NCBI RefSeq assembly: GCF_900112135.1
Contig: NZ_FOLC01000011.1
Coordinates: 62,001 to 126,000 of the forward strand
Direction of reading: 5' to 3'
Origin: Collimonas sp. OK412
GTDB taxonomy: Bacteria > Pseudomonadota > Gammaproteobacteria > Burkholderiales > Burkholderiaceae_D
DNA: 64,000 bases
Below are positions 8,104-16,732 of this stretch, piece by piece (within the stretch, counting starts at the first letter, position 1; each line of letters starts with the position of its first letter). The translations under genes and the position numbers were made by a program. The notes under the pieces were generated by a model. That model had not been told where the DNA came from. It did not search any database and worked only from the letters and a program-made list of their open reading frames with translations.

Positions 8104-8915
8104 GCGCTAAAAACAAAAACCGCCTATGGCTGGGGCTGGTAGCGTGGGCCTGCGCCATCGTGCTGTTCTTCCCTATCTTCTGGGTTGCCATCACCGCCTT
8201 CAAGACTGAACACCAGGCTTACGTGCCGACCCTGATCTTCTGGCCGACGCTGGAAAGCTTCCATGAAGTGATGGCGCGCAGCAATTACATGAACTTCGTC
8301 GGCAATTCGCTGATCGTCTCGCTCGGCTCCACCATCCTGTCGCTGCTGATCGCGGTGCCGGCAGCGTATTCGATGGCGTTCTTCCCCACCGCGCGCACCC
8401 AGAAACTGCTGCTGTGGATGCTGTCGACCAAGATGATGCCGGCGGTAGGCGTGCTGATCCCGATCTACCTGCTGGCCAAGAATACCGGCCTGCTCGATAC
8501 GGTGACCGGCCTGACCATCATCTACACCCTGATCAACCTGCCGATCGCGGTCTGGATGGCGTTCACCTACTTCAACGACGTGCCCAAGGAAATCCTGGAA
8601 GCGGCGCGCATCGACGGCGCCAATGCCTGGCAGGAAATGGTGCACCTGCTGCTGCCGACCTCCATGCCCGGGCTGGTCTCGACGGCCCTGCTGCTGATCA
8701 TCCTGTCATGGAACGAAGCGTTCTGGAGCATCAACCTGACCAGCGTCAGCGGCGCGCCGCTGACCGTTTTCATTGCTTCCTACTCGAATCCGGAAGGACT
8801 GTTCTGGGCCAAGCTGTCGGCCGCTTCGCTGCTGGCGATCGCGCCGATCATGGTGCTCGGCTGGCTGGCGCAAAAGCAGCTGGTGCGCGGTCTTACTTTC
8901 GGCGCGGTGAAATGA
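8100..8915 (+). CDS. Polyol ABC transporter, permease 2 (SmoG/MtlG type)
   Basis: 271 residues starting at the ATGA overlap with permease 1. Six hydrophobic segments are visible. The EAA loop reads EILEAARIDGANAWQEMVHL, which contacts the MalK-like ATPase encoded at 9684. It forms the heterodimeric channel with permease 1. A much longer in-frame opening upstream is out-of-phase shadow of permease 1. Its stop overlaps the ATG of the HAD gene by four bases. Confidence 0.93.
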   Translation: MSAKNKNRLWLGLVAWACAIVLFFPIFWVAITAFKTEHQAYVPTLIFWPTLESFHEVMARSNYMNFVGNSLIVSLGSTILSLLIAVPAAYSMAFFPTARTQKLLLWMLSTKMMPAVGVLIPIYLLAKNTGLLDTVTGLTIIYTLINLPIAVWMAFTYFNDVPKEILEAARIDGANAWQEMVHLLLPTSMPGLVSTALLLIILSWNEAFWSINLTSVSGAPLTVFIASYSNPEGLFWAKLSAASLLAIAPIMVLGWLAQKQLVRGLTFGAVK

Positions 8916-9613
8916 GCAAAACAATGGATAGCCATATCAGCCACCTTATCTGCGACTGCGACGGCGTTTTGCTCGATAGCGAGAGCATCGCCCTCGCCGT
9001 CCTGCATCGCGAGCTGACGCCGTATTTGCCGCCGTCCATGCTGCAGGCCGGCCCGGCGCTGCACAGCGCAATCGCTGAGCGGCTGGGAATGATGACCAAC
9101 CTGCTGCTGGATGAAGTCGACAGCGAATTCAAGCTGGGACTGGGCGCGGCGGACTACGATGCGATCAACCTCGCGGTCGGCCGCGCCTGCAGCGAAGAAG
9201 TCAATCCGGTTCCCGGCGTCAGGGAAGCACTGGCGGCGATTGCCTTGCCGAAGGCGGTCGCCAGCAACAGCAGCCTGGACCGCATCCATGCCGGCTTGCG
9301 CCGCTGCGATCTGCTGGAGCTGTTCGACGGCCACATCCACAGCGGCCACGAACTAGGCAGCCCGAAACCGGCGCCGGACGTCTACCTGGCTGCCGCCGCC
9401 GGCTTTGGCGTGGCGCCCCGGCAATGCATCGCGATTGACGACAGCATCACCGGCGTCCGTTCGGCGGTTGCCGCCGGCATCCGCGTCATCGGCTTCACCG
9501 GCGTCGCGCACGACCGCCAGCGGGCCGGCGCCCGGCTGCTGGCGGCCGGCGCCGAACGCATATTCGACGACATGCGGCAACTGACCGAGCTGCTCAGTAA
9601 ACAGACGGCTTGA
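8912..9613 (+). CDS. HAD-superfamily phosphatase of the polyol operon
   Basis: 233 residues, started at the ATGA overlap with permease 2. Motif I is [10 protein letters not shown] (nucleophile Asp and general-acid Asp), motif II is the ASNSS region, and motifs III and IV are in [11 protein letters not shown] and [12 protein letters not shown] helical cap between motifs I and II places it with beta-phosphoglucomutase/phosphatase-like HAD enzymes. Cytosolic dephosphorylation of a sugar- or polyol-phosphate is likely; the exact substrate is unknown. It is inserted between the permease and ATPase genes, so it is co-expressed with uptake. A detoxifying phosphatase for misphosphorylated polyols is one possibility. 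Confidence 0.88.
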   Translation: MSKTMDSHISHLICDCDGVLLDSESIALAVLHRELTPYLPPSMLQAGPALHSAIAERLGMMTNLLLDEVDSEFKLGLGAADYDAINLAVGRACSEEVNPVPGVREALAAIALPKAVASNSSLDRIHAGLRRCDLLELFDGHIHSGHELGSPKPAPDVYLAAAAGFGVAPRQCIAIDDSITGVRSAVAAGIRVIGFTGVAHDRQRAGARLLAAGAERIFDDMRQLTELLSKQTA

Positions 9614-9683
9614 TGCCACGCATTTTCACTGGATCGCCGCCATCCGCGGCGGCGATCCAAGAACAAAACAGAAGGAGACCATC

Positions 9684-10826
9684 ATGGCAGGCGTAACGAT
9701 CAAGAACCTCATCAAGAGCTACGACGACAATGAAGTCATGCGCGACATCAACCTCGACATCGAGGATGGCGAATTCGTCGTCTTCGTCGGCCCCAGCGGC
9801 TGCGGCAAATCCACGCTGCTGCGCATGATCGCCGGCCTGGAAGACATCACCAGCGGCGACCTGTTCATCGGCGACACCCGCATGAACGACGTGCCGCCGG
9901 CCAAGCGCGGCATCGCCATGGTGTTCCAGTCCTATGCGCTGTATCCGCACATGACGCTGTACGACAACATGGCGTTCGGCCTCAAGATCGCGGGAAAATC
10001 GAAAGCCGAGATCGACATCGCGGTCCAGCGCGCCGCCAAGACCCTGCACATCGATCATCTGCTGGACCGCAAGCCGAAAGCCTTGTCGGGCGGCCAGCGC
10101 CAGCGGGTGGCGATCGGCCGCGCCATCACGCGCGAACCCAGCGTGTTCCTGTTCGACGAGCCTTTGTCGAACCTCGATTCGGCCTTGCGGGTCAAGATGC
10201 GCCTGGAATTTTCGCGGCTGCACGACCAGCTCAAGACCACCATGATCTACGTTACCCATGACCAGATCGAAGCCATGACCCTGGCCGACAAGATCGTCGT
10301 GCTGTCCGCCGGCCGGGTAGAACAGGTCGGCTCGCCGCAGCAGCTTTATCATCACCCGGCGAATCGTTTTGTGGCGGGCTTCATCGGTTCGCCAAAGATG
10401 AATTTCATCGACGGCAAGGTAGCGGCCATCGCCAATCACGGCGTGCTGGTCGAGCTGGCCAGCGGCGGCCGCCAGTCGGTTGCGGTCGACGGCAGCAGCC
10501 TGCAGATCGGCGCGCCGGTCAGCATCGGCGTGCGTGCCGAACACCTGATGCTCGATTCGCACAATCCGATGCTGAAGGCAAAGTTCACGGTGCTGGAAGC
10601 GCTGGGCGATTTCTCCTATCTGTACGCCGATTCCACCGCGTCCGAAGAACCGCTGGTGCTGCGCGTGGCCGATACGGTGGACATGCAGCGCGGCAGCGAA
10701 ATCGGCGTGTCGGCCGATCCGCAGCGTTGCCACCTGTTCGACCAGGGCGGCCGCGCCTTGCGCCGGCTGGATGCAACCGTCTCCGCAACCGGACAGAACC
10801 ATCCAGCCACTGCACAGACGGCATAA
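9684..10826 (+). CDS. Polyol ABC transporter, ATP-binding protein (MalK/UgpC family, SmoK/MtlK type)
   Basis: 380 residues, with AAGGAGA as a strong ribosome site. The Walker A loop is GPSGCGKST (residues about 36-44), the signature is [14 protein letters not shown], Walker B is [13 protein letters not shown], and the switch His is in [15 protein letters not shown]. After residue about 235 there is the C-terminal TOBE/OB regulatory domain typical of CUT1 sugar importers. It powers import through permeases 1 and 2. The order binding protein, permease, permease, (HAD), ATPase, dehydrogenase, kinase matches Pseudomonas mtlEFGKDY apart from the HAD gene. Confidence 0.95.
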   Translation: MAGVTIKNLIKSYDDNEVMRDINLDIEDGEFVVFVGPSGCGKSTLLRMIAGLEDITSGDLFIGDTRMNDVPPAKRGIAMVFQSYALYPHMTLYDNMAFGLKIAGKSKAEIDIAVQRAAKTLHIDHLLDRKPKALSGGQRQRVAIGRAITREPSVFLFDEPLSNLDSALRVKMRLEFSRLHDQLKTTMIYVTHDQIEAMTLADKIVVLSAGRVEQVGSPQQLYHHPANRFVAGFIGSPKMNFIDGKVAAIANHGVLVELASGGRQSVAVDGSSLQIGAPVSIGVRAEHLMLDSHNPMLKAKFTVLEALGDFSYLYADSTASEEPLVLRVADTVDMQRGSEIGVSADPQRCHLFDQGGRALRRLDATVSATGQNHPATAQTA

Positions 10827-10875
10827 GACATTATTTACCAAAGCGGCGTCAGCCATCATTTATCCAGGACTCACC

Positions 10876-12279
10876 ATGCAAGCCACCTCCTCTCCTACTG
10901 ACGCAGCCGGCAACACCTGGCTGCACATCGGCGCAGGCTCCTTCCATCGCGCCCACCAGGCGGTATACCTGCATCACCTGATGGAAACCGGCGACACCAG
11001 CTGGTCGCTGGCGCTGGCCAACATCCGCGACGACATGACGCCGCTGCTCGACGCGCTGGAGCGCCAGGGCGGCGCCTATACGCTGGAAACCGTGACGCCG
11101 GGCGGCGTGCGCAGCTACGAAACGATCCGTTCGATCAAGACCATCGTGCCGTGGGACGCAGCGCTGCTGGAACTGACCGCGTTCGGCGCCAAAGCCAGCA
11201 CCAGGATCATTTCGTTCACGGTTACCGAAGCCGGCTACTACCTGGACCATCACCACAAGCTGGACACCGGCAATCCAGACCTGGCCGCCGACCTGCAAGG
11301 CGAACTGAACACCGTCTACGGCGCCCTGACCGCCATCCTGCGCGCACGCGCCGCAGCCGGCAACGGCCCGGTCACCCTGCTCAATTGCGACAACCTGCGC
11401 CACAACGGCGAACGCTTCCACGACGGCTTGCTGCAGTTCCTCGCATTGCGCGGCGAAACCGACTTGCAGCAATGGGTGGCGGACCACACCAGCAGCCCCA
11501 ACTCGATGGTCGACCGCATCACGCCGCGCCCCACCGAGGAAGTCAGGACACGGGTGGCGCAAGCGCTCAGCCAGGCCGATCCTTGCGCATTGATGGCAGA
11601 GTCGTTCATCCAGTGGGTGATCGAAGACCGGTTCGCCGCAGGCCGCCCGGCCCTGGAAAAGGTCGGCGTCGAAATGGTGCAGTCGGTGCTGCCCTATGAA
11701 GAAGCCAAGATCCGCATACTCAACGCTACCCATAGCTGCATCGCCTGGGCCGGCACGCTGGTTGGGCTGAACTATATCCATGAGGGCTGCGCCCGGGCGG
11801 ATATCCGCAAAATGGCATACGACTATGTCACGCAAGACGTGATTCCCTGCCTGACGCCGAGCCCACTCGACCTGGCGGACTACCGCGATGTGGTGCTGGA
11901 GCGCTTCGGCAATCCGAATATCCAGGACAGCAACCAGCGCGTCGCCGCCGACGGCTTTTCCAAGATTCCCGGCTTCATCGTGCCGACCCTGCAGGAATGC
12001 ATCGCCCGCGGCGTCGTGCCGCACGCCACCCTGGTCCTGCCGGCGCTGTTCTTCCTGTTCCTGCAACGCTGGGCGAAAAACGAACTGCCCTATGCCTACC
12101 AGGACGGCATCTTCGATGAAAACGCGACCCGCGCCATGCTCGGCAGCCCCGACCCGGTGCGCGCCTATTGCGCCGATCCCGCCTTATGGGGCACACTAGC
12201 TGGCAGCCCGCAGCTGGAGCTGCCGCTGCGCGCGGCGCTGGTGCATGTCCAGGACTGGCTTGCGCAGGAAAAAAAATAA
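10876..12279 (+). CDS. dalD: D-arabinitol 4-dehydrogenase (polyol long-chain dehydrogenase family)
   Basis: 467 residues from the ATG at 10876. The N-terminal nucleotide-binding segment is [15 protein letters not shown], and the family catalytic pattern K-x4-N-x2-H is present as Lys278, Asn283 and His286 in [16 protein letters not shown]. The sequence reads closer to the enterobacterial D-arabinitol 4-dehydrogenase (for example [17 protein letters not shown]) than to Pseudomonas mannitol 2-dehydrogenase, which is my judgement from memory. It would oxidise D-arabinitol to D-xylulose with NAD+. The adjacent xylulokinase supports this. Mannitol or sorbitol could also be substrates. Confidence 0.85.
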   Translation: MQATSSPTDAAGNTWLHIGAGSFHRAHQAVYLHHLMETGDTSWSLALANIRDDMTPLLDALERQGGAYTLETVTPGGVRSYETIRSIKTIVPWDAALLELTAFGAKASTRIISFTVTEAGYYLDHHHKLDTGNPDLAADLQGELNTVYGALTAILRARAAAGNGPVTLLNCDNLRHNGERFHDGLLQFLALRGETDLQQWVADHTSSPNSMVDRITPRPTEEVRTRVAQALSQADPCALMAESFIQWVIEDRFAAGRPALEKVGVEMVQSVLPYEEAKIRILNATHSCIAWAGTLVGLNYIHEGCARADIRKMAYDYVTQDVIPCLTPSPLDLADYRDVVLERFGNPNIQDSNQRVAADGFSKIPGFIVPTLQECIARGVVPHATLVLPALFFLFLQRWAKNELPYAYQDGIFDENATRAMLGSPDPVRAYCADPALWGTLAGSPQLELPLRAALVHVQDWLAQEKK

Positions 12280-12295
12280 TATTAACTTAACGGCG

Positions 12296-12406
12296 CCTCT
12301 ATAAACCGTAGCGAGCGCCCCAAGGTCTGGTAGAGAAGCGCAGCTGTACTTCAGTACAGCGAGCATCGCAGACCAGAGATTGGGTCGCGCAGTAGGTTTA
12401 TAGAGG
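12296..12406. repeat. 111-bp palindromic element between dalD and xylB
   Basis: The outer arms CCTCTATAAACC (12296-12307) and GGTTTATAGAGG (12395-12406) are perfectly complementary. Inside are GGTCTG / CAGACC, and at the apex GCTGTACT / AGTACAGC with a tight TTC-type turn. The whole can fold as one long cruciform or RNA hairpin. It fills the 150-bp gap inside the polyol operon and stops 24 bp before xylB. I believe similar elements recur in Oxalobacteraceae genomes, but no search was run. Confidence 0.8.
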
Positions 12407-12429
12407 TGCAATCGCGTAAGGATGGGGAT

Positions 12430-13920
12430 ATGTATCTGGGCATCGATTTGGGCACTTCGGAAGTCAAGATCGTCCTGATGGATCAGTCCGGCAAGCTGCT
12501 GGCCGACGCCGGCAGCGCGCTCACCGTGTCGCGCCCGCAGCCGCGCTGGTCGGAACAGGATCCCGGGCAATGGTGGCAAGCCACCGGCGAAGCCATCGCC
12601 AAGCTGCGCGCAAAAGCGCCGGCAGAATTCCGCGCCGTGCGCGCCATCGGCCTGTCGGGCCAGATGCACGGCGCCGTAGTGCTCGGCGCGCAAGACCGCG
12701 TCTTGCGTCCGGCGATCCTGTGGAACGATTTGCGCAGCATCAGCGAATGCGTCGAACTGACCGAACGCGCGCCGCAATTGCACCAGATCGCCGGCAACCT
12801 GGCCATGCCCGGTTTCACCGCCCCCAAACTGCTGTGGCTGGCGCGCCACGAACCGGAAGTATTTGCCGCCATGCAGATGGTGCTGCTGCCGAAGGACTGG
12901 CTGCGCCTGAAGATGACCGGCAACAAGGTATCCGAACCGTCCGATGCGGCCGGCACCCTGTGGCTCGATGTCGCCAAACGCGACTGGTCGGACGAACTGC
13001 TGGCAGCGACCGGCATGCGCCGTTCGCACATGCCGCGCCTGGTCGAAGGCGGAGAATCGTCAGGCACGCTGTTGCCTGAAGTGGCTGACGCCTGGGGCTT
13101 GTCGCCGGAAGTCATCGTGGCCGGCGGCGGCGGCGACGGCGCCGCCAGCGCGGTAGGCATCGGCGCGGTGAATCCCGGCGACGGTTTTGTCTCGCTCGGC
13201 ACCTCGGGCGTGCTGTTCGTCGTCAACGACCGTTTCCGCCCTAACCCGGCCCAGGCGGTGCACGCCTTCTGCCACGCCCTGCCCGGCCGCTGGCACCAGA
13301 TGAGCGTGATGCTGTCGGCCGCCAGCTGCCTGCGCTGGTTCTGCCGGCTGGTCAGTGTCGACGAAGCCACACTACTGGCGGAAATCGCCGAACTGGATAC
13401 GGCTGCGCTGGAAAACGCGCCGCTGTTCCTGCCCTACCTGTCGGGCGAACGCACCCCGCACAACGATCCCTATGCGCAAGGCGTATTCCACGGCCTGTCG
13501 CACGCCCACGGCCGCGCCGCGCTCGGATATGCCGTGATCGAAGGCGTCACCTTCGGCATGGCCGACGGCCTCGCAGCCTTGCACACCGCCGGCACCGAGG
13601 TCACGGAGCTGTCGCTGGTAGGCGGCGGTTCGCGCAGCCCTTACTGGGCGCAACTGATCGCCGATGCGCTGAATGTGCGCATGGTGACCCACATCGGCAG
13701 CGAAACCGGCGGCGCGCTGGGCGCCGCCCGCCTGGCCTGGCTGGCTGCCAACGACCAGCCTGGCAAGGAAGCCGTCATCTGCGCCAAGCCGCCGCTGCGC
13801 GAGGCATTTACGCCGAATGCGCAGCGCCACGCGGCACTGCAGCCGCGCCTGGCGGCTTATCGCGAGATTTACCGCTGCCGGCCTGAACGGAATGCGGATG
13901 CCGTCCTGCCTGGGCATTGA
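12430..13920 (+). CDS. xylB: Xylulokinase (FGGY family)
   Basis: 496 residues. The start at 12430 gives MYLGIDLGTSEVK, the N-terminal phosphate-1 motif; an upstream GTG at 12406 lies in the repeat and is rejected. AAGGA lies about eight bases before the ATG. GLSGQMHGAV is the FGGY substrate loop of xylulokinases, SLGTSGVLF is the phosphate-2 segment, and LVGGGSRSPYWAQLIADAL is the adenosine motif. It phosphorylates D-xylulose to D-xylulose 5-phosphate for the pentose phosphate pathway and completes the polyol route that starts with the transporter and dehydrogenase. Confidence 0.95.
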   Translation: MYLGIDLGTSEVKIVLMDQSGKLLADAGSALTVSRPQPRWSEQDPGQWWQATGEAIAKLRAKAPAEFRAVRAIGLSGQMHGAVVLGAQDRVLRPAILWNDLRSISECVELTERAPQLHQIAGNLAMPGFTAPKLLWLARHEPEVFAAMQMVLLPKDWLRLKMTGNKVSEPSDAAGTLWLDVAKRDWSDELLAATGMRRSHMPRLVEGGESSGTLLPEVADAWGLSPEVIVAGGGGDGAASAVGIGAVNPGDGFVSLGTSGVLFVVNDRFRPNPAQAVHAFCHALPGRWHQMSVMLSAASCLRWFCRLVSVDEATLLAEIAELDTAALENAPLFLPYLSGERTPHNDPYAQGVFHGLSHAHGRAALGYAVIEGVTFGMADGLAALHTAGTEVTELSLVGGGSRSPYWAQLIADALNVRMVTHIGSETGGALGAARLAWLAANDQPGKEAVICAKPPLREAFTPNAQRHAALQPRLAAYREIYRCRPERNADAVLPGH

Positions 13921-13931
13921 ATTGCTTTAAT

Positions 13932-13960
13932 TTGGCGGTTGATTGCTGCTAGAATATATT
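13932..13960 (+). promoter_or_regulatory. Promoter of the tRNA-Thr gene
   Basis: TTGGCG (13932-13937) and TATATT (13955-13960) are separated by 17 bp. The predicted start point is near 13967, leaving a leader of about 26 bases before the tRNA. Confidence 0.55.
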
Positions 13961-13992
13961 CGTACTCTTGCATTGGCTTTTGCAAAAGTAGT

Positions 13993-14068
13993 GCCGGTGT
14001 AGCTCAGTTGGTAGAGCAATTCATTCGTAATGAAGAGGTCGGGGGTTCGACTCCTCTCTCCGGCACCA
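13993..14068 (+). tRNA. tRNA-Thr (anticodon CGU)
   Basis: 76 bases including encoded CCA. The acceptor arm starts GCCGGTG and ends CTCCGGC, with one T-T mismatch. The D arm is GCTC...GAGC. The anticodon loop TTCGTAA reads anticodon CGT (codon ACG). The T arm holds the GGTTCGACT sequence. The mismatch at pair 6-67 and an A-G at the top of the anticodon stem are unusual but the cloverleaf is otherwise complete. The gene marks the left edge of the accessory region. Confidence 0.95.
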
Positions 14069-14090
14069 CGAGACATTTCAAGAAATCGCA

Positions 14091-14138
14091 AAAAAACGCT
14101 GCAAACCACGTAAATACATGGTTTTGCGGCGTTTTTTT
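14091..14138 (+). terminator. Rho-independent terminator of tRNA-Thr
   Basis: AAAAAACGCTGCAAACCA (14091-14108) pairs with the downstream TGGTTTTGCGGCG arm, with one bulged base and one G-T pair, and the hairpin runs directly into seven T residues ending at 14138. Confidence 0.85.
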
Positions 14139-14365
14139 CATTTCAATCTCAATCTGTTGATTTGTGTCCAAAACTGATAGTCATCTAGCAGTCCTCTCTC
14201 GGGCTGGACCAAGATTGATCGAGAATCCAAGTCGCTTGCAGAGCGTGTTGTGCTTCGAATTGGTTAGGTGATTGATAGCCCGGCGCTGGCGCTGGTTCAC
14301 CCCAAGACACTCGTGACTACGCCATTTTTTTTTCGCTGTCTTGGGGCACCATAACGACCATGTGT
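14139..14365. other. Spacer with insertion-sequence-like debris
   Basis: TGTTGATTTG at 14155 begins a 35-bp segment (14154-14188) that is repeated in inverted orientation at 15929-15963. On the minus strand, bases 14300 to 14189 read as a short open fragment containing YQSPNQFEAQH, which resembles an IS3-type transposase C-terminus only weakly. CCCCAAGACA (14300-14309) and TGTCTTGGGG (14337-14346) form an inverted repeat with a 27-base loop just downstream of the binding-protein gene. No intact gene is present. Confidence 0.45.
14154..14188 (-). repeat. Left member of an imperfect 35-bp inverted repeat pair
   Basis: The complement of these bases matches 15929-15963 at 26 of 35 positions. The pair flanks the binding-protein gene at 14366-15586. 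Read outward in, the left end begins TGTT and the right end finishes AACA, like the terminal dinucleotides of IS21-type elements. Confidence 0.5.
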
Positions 14366-15586
14366 CTATTGGGTGTTTTTCACACGTGCGATCGATCCTC
14401 TATTCGCATCTTCCTTATAAGCATAGACGACCTTGCCGTTGGCGATTTCTCCCATGACGATCATGTTTAGGGTTATCGCTTCATGATCGGTCGGCGAGAA
14501 AGGCTTGTAGTAGCGCGAGACGATTGTAGATGTTGTGTGCACCTGCAAGTTCTCTAGAGCATCCTTTATCTTCGAACCGTCCACCGAGTTGGCCTGGAAT
14601 AACGCCAGCGTCAGCAAGCGCAGCGCATCATAGGTCTGGGCGGCAACCATGGCAGATGGAATGTGGTTAACCTTGTTAATGTTTCGATAGGTCAGCGAGA
14701 ATTGATTACTCACTGAACTTAGGTCGTTTTCAATGAACGTCACTGAAGTACGCGTACCTTCAGCGGCCGCACCTGACTTGTCTATGAATGTCTGTTGCGA
14801 TAAAGTCCACGGCCCAACCATCGGCAGTTTCAATTTCAGTTTTTCTGCGCTTTTCACTACCATTGCCCCTTCCGGGCCAAGGCAATACAGTACGATCGCC
14901 TGAGCACCGTTTTCTTTCGCATGCTGCAGCTGTATTGTCATATCTATGTCGCCAACCTTGAAGCTCTCCACCAGCACTGGCTTGATCTTGCGCCGTTCCA
15001 GCTCCGCCAGTATGTTTTGCTTGGCGAACTGGCCAAAGGGGCTGTCATCATGCAACAGCGCAATTTTATCGATCTTGCGGCGATCGATCACATCGTTGAG
15101 AATCACGATCGGCTGCAGCGCATCGTTGGTACCAGAGCGGAACACATAGCTGACCGGATAGGCCGGCGGCATGAAGGATTTGGTAATCGCCGCGCCGGTG
15201 GCGCCTGTCACGATCAACGGGATCTTGGCTTCCTGGAATATTTTCGCCGCAGGCAGCGCAACACCGGTATTGCCGAAACCGACCACGGCGACCACTTTTT
15301 CCTTCTCGATCAATTCTTTGGCCATGGCAACCCCGAGCTCCGGTTTAGCTTGGTCGTCACGCTCGACCAGTTCGATCCGTCGTCCCATGACCCCACCGAT
15401 CTGATTGATGTCGGCAAGGAATACCCTGGCGCCGCCGACAATACTTTGCCCCATGTCCTCCGATGACTTTCCTGTGACAGGACCAATGATTCCTATCTTG
15501 ATCGGCGGTAATTCGGCAAATGCGTTTGTGTAAAATCCTAGTGTCATCAGGCAAAAAATGACACCGGACATCCTGTTTCCTTGCAT
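14366..15586 (-). CDS. Periplasmic ABC substrate-binding protein, branched-chain amino-acid type
   Basis: 406 residues from 15586, which has GGAGAC about seven bases upstream; an ATG at 15598 is possible. The head MQGNRMSGVIFCLMTLGFY is a signal peptide with cleavage expected after AFA. The mature part has KIGIIGPVTGKSSEDMG and AVVGFGNTGVALPAA, typical of the Peripla_BP_6 (LivK-like) family, and VTGATGAAITKSFMPPAYP in the ligand cleft. No transporter genes accompany it. It sits in lower-GC DNA bracketed by an imperfect inverted repeat and transposase-like remnants, which suggests horizontal arrival. The ligand is unknown. Confidence 0.82.
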   Translation of the reverse strand: MQGNRMSGVIFCLMTLGFYTNAFAELPPIKIGIIGPVTGKSSEDMGQSIVGGARVFLADINQIGGVMGRRIELVERDDQAKPELGVAMAKELIEKEKVVAVVGFGNTGVALPAAKIFQEAKIPLIVTGATGAAITKSFMPPAYPVSYVFRSGTNDALQPIVILNDVIDRRKIDKIALLHDDSPFGQFAKQNILAELERRKIKPVLVESFKVGDIDMTIQLQHAKENGAQAIVLYCLGPEGAMVVKSAEKLKLKLPMVGPWTLSQQTFIDKSGAAAEGTRTSVTFIENDLSSVSNQFSLTYRNINKVNHIPSAMVAAQTYDALRLLTLALFQANSVDGSKIKDALENLQVHTTSTIVSRYYKPFSPTDHEAITLNMIVMGEIANGKVVYAYKEDANRGSIARVKNTQ

Positions 15587-15774
15587 CGTTGTCTCCATGG
15601 AATTTGAACATTCTTTTTGTTTTTGTTAGTCGGGAATTTCAGAAAAAACTTTGTGCCCTCCCTTTATCCAGTTCTCCAATTAGCATATGGTGAGTAAATT
15701 TGACGAAAAATGTAATCAGGAAACCCTTAGTTCTGCGTGGGGATTTCCTTCAGTGTTGCGGACAATGACGCATG

Positions 15775-16060
15775 TCGGGCAATCCTCGTCAACGTATCAA
15801 AGCCGCCAGGCGTGAAATCCGGCAAGCAACGGCGCAGCCTGAAACAGATTCACGAGGATCTGTTCGAATCGGGTTTCATGGGGTCTTGCGACAGGGTGGC
15901 GGCGCTCGCCAGGCAATGGAGGGGACGGCTAGATGATTATCAATTCGGCGCGCAAACGAACAGCTACCTGGCTAGATCGTTTTTATCAGCCGCAGCGAGA
16001 GAAAACTCACGCACCTTTACAAGCAACGGAGAAGCATCAAAGCATTTCTTATACTGCTGA
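15775..16060 (+). pseudogene. Remnant of an IS21-type transposase (IstA) gene
   Basis: A plus-strand frame at about 15820-15920 reads KQIHEDLFESGFMGS followed by CDRVAALARQWR. This resembles the segment after the helix-turn-helix of IS21-family IstA transposases (pattern QIHxDLxxxGYxGSYxRVAAFAR, from memory). No DDE catalytic core follows; the frame then runs through the right inverted-repeat segment and stops near 16060 without further similarity. So it is a short decayed fragment. The surrounding gap 15587-16235 has no intact gene; 16191-16218 holds an AT-rich inverted repeat AAATTTGT / ACAAATTT. Confidence 0.5.
15929..15963 (+). repeat. Right member of the imperfect 35-bp inverted repeat pair
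   Basis: It starts CTAGATGATTATCAATTC and pairs with the complement of 14154-14188 (26 of 35 identical). The changes within the conserved half are mostly transitions. It lies directly after the IstA-like fragment. Confidence 0.5.
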
Positions 16061-16235
16061 TTTTGGACTGATCGAGGAGCGGTGGCTGCAAGATTGATAC
16101 GAGCGGGTCGCAGAGTCAGCAATTGCCTGGAGAATGTCCCCCTGAACTAACGAAACAATTGCATCCTCATTGCGTGTTTGGTTGCAGTACAAATTTGTTT
16201 CAAAATAGCGACAAATTTTAACGGAACTGTTTGAT

Positions 16236-16514
16236 TTATCCCACAGTGGCGCCGATGCTGCCGATCAGCGTACAGCCGCATTCGGTCTTGTGACCTTCCA
16301 GCGCTACGGGAATCCCGTCAAGGATAAACGTCGAATGCCCTTCGATGATCTTGTTGACGCCGTGCGGTTTACCGCCCGGATAGACCAGCGGACATTCGAC
16401 CAGGTCGCCCAGCCGTGCAATCGGCTTGTCCAGCACGTTATGTGTGGGGGAACCGCTGATCACATGACCGCCATGACTGGTTTTATCGCCCACCACGATG
16501 ATTTTTAGAGCCAT
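16236..16514 (-). CDS. PAAR-domain protein, T6SS spike tip
   Basis: 92 residues, all of one small PAAR domain: VVGDKTSHGGHVISGSP near the start, GDLVECP in the middle and EGHKTECGCTLIG near the end. His and Cys residues in these segments are the usual zinc ligands of the sharp tip that caps the VgrG trimer. It is a stand-alone PAAR without an effector extension. It is the last gene of the minus-strand module that begins with vgrG at 24545, so it likely forms the tip for that VgrG. The intervening DNA (16515-16732) carries a broken membrane-protein fragment. Confidence 0.92.
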   Translation of the reverse strand: MALKIIVVGDKTSHGGHVISGSPTHNVLDKPIARLGDLVECPLVYPGGKPHGVNKIIEGHSTFILDGIPVALEGHKTECGCTLIGSIGATVG

Positions 16515-16596
16515 GATTTGTCCTGAAAAAATAATCCAACTACATTAAACCAAGCAGGCGACACTCGCAATTTCGCGGCCTCGTACGATCCTAAAT

Positions 16597-16704
16597 TCAT
16601 CTGTAAGAACCAGAATACATGGACAGCACGTTCATCGCCACCATAAGGCCGATACCCACAAACGGAAAGGCGATGGCGCTGCCCACCGCCAGGTAAGCCT
16701 CTTT
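16597..16704 (-). pseudogene. Fragment of a small membrane protein
   Basis: A 35-codon open stretch ends at a TGA and reads EAYLAVGSAIAFPFVGIGL continuing to VAMNVLSMYSGSYR. It is strongly hydrophobic over about 22 residues and looks like a true membrane segment. An in-frame TGA three bases upstream of the visible part removes any longer N-terminus, so this is either a truncated gene or a very small protein using an internal ATG or GTG. It lies between the lipoprotein and the PAAR gene, so it may be what remains of another cargo or immunity gene. Confidence 0.4.
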
Positions 16705-16732
16705 TCATTGTTGAATCAGACGCCAGTTCGCC

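Noticed and set aside
15929-15963. Coding conservation of an LDDYQF segment shared by both inverted-repeat copies
   Set aside because: Both copies can be translated to similar short peptides, but the similarity is explained by the DNA repeat itself, and the flanking frames do not align.
16505-16708. 67-codon minus-strand frame between lipoprotein and PAAR
   Set aside because: The translation is not protein-like; the neighbouring frame with a hydrophobic helix (16597-16704) is the better candidate remnant.
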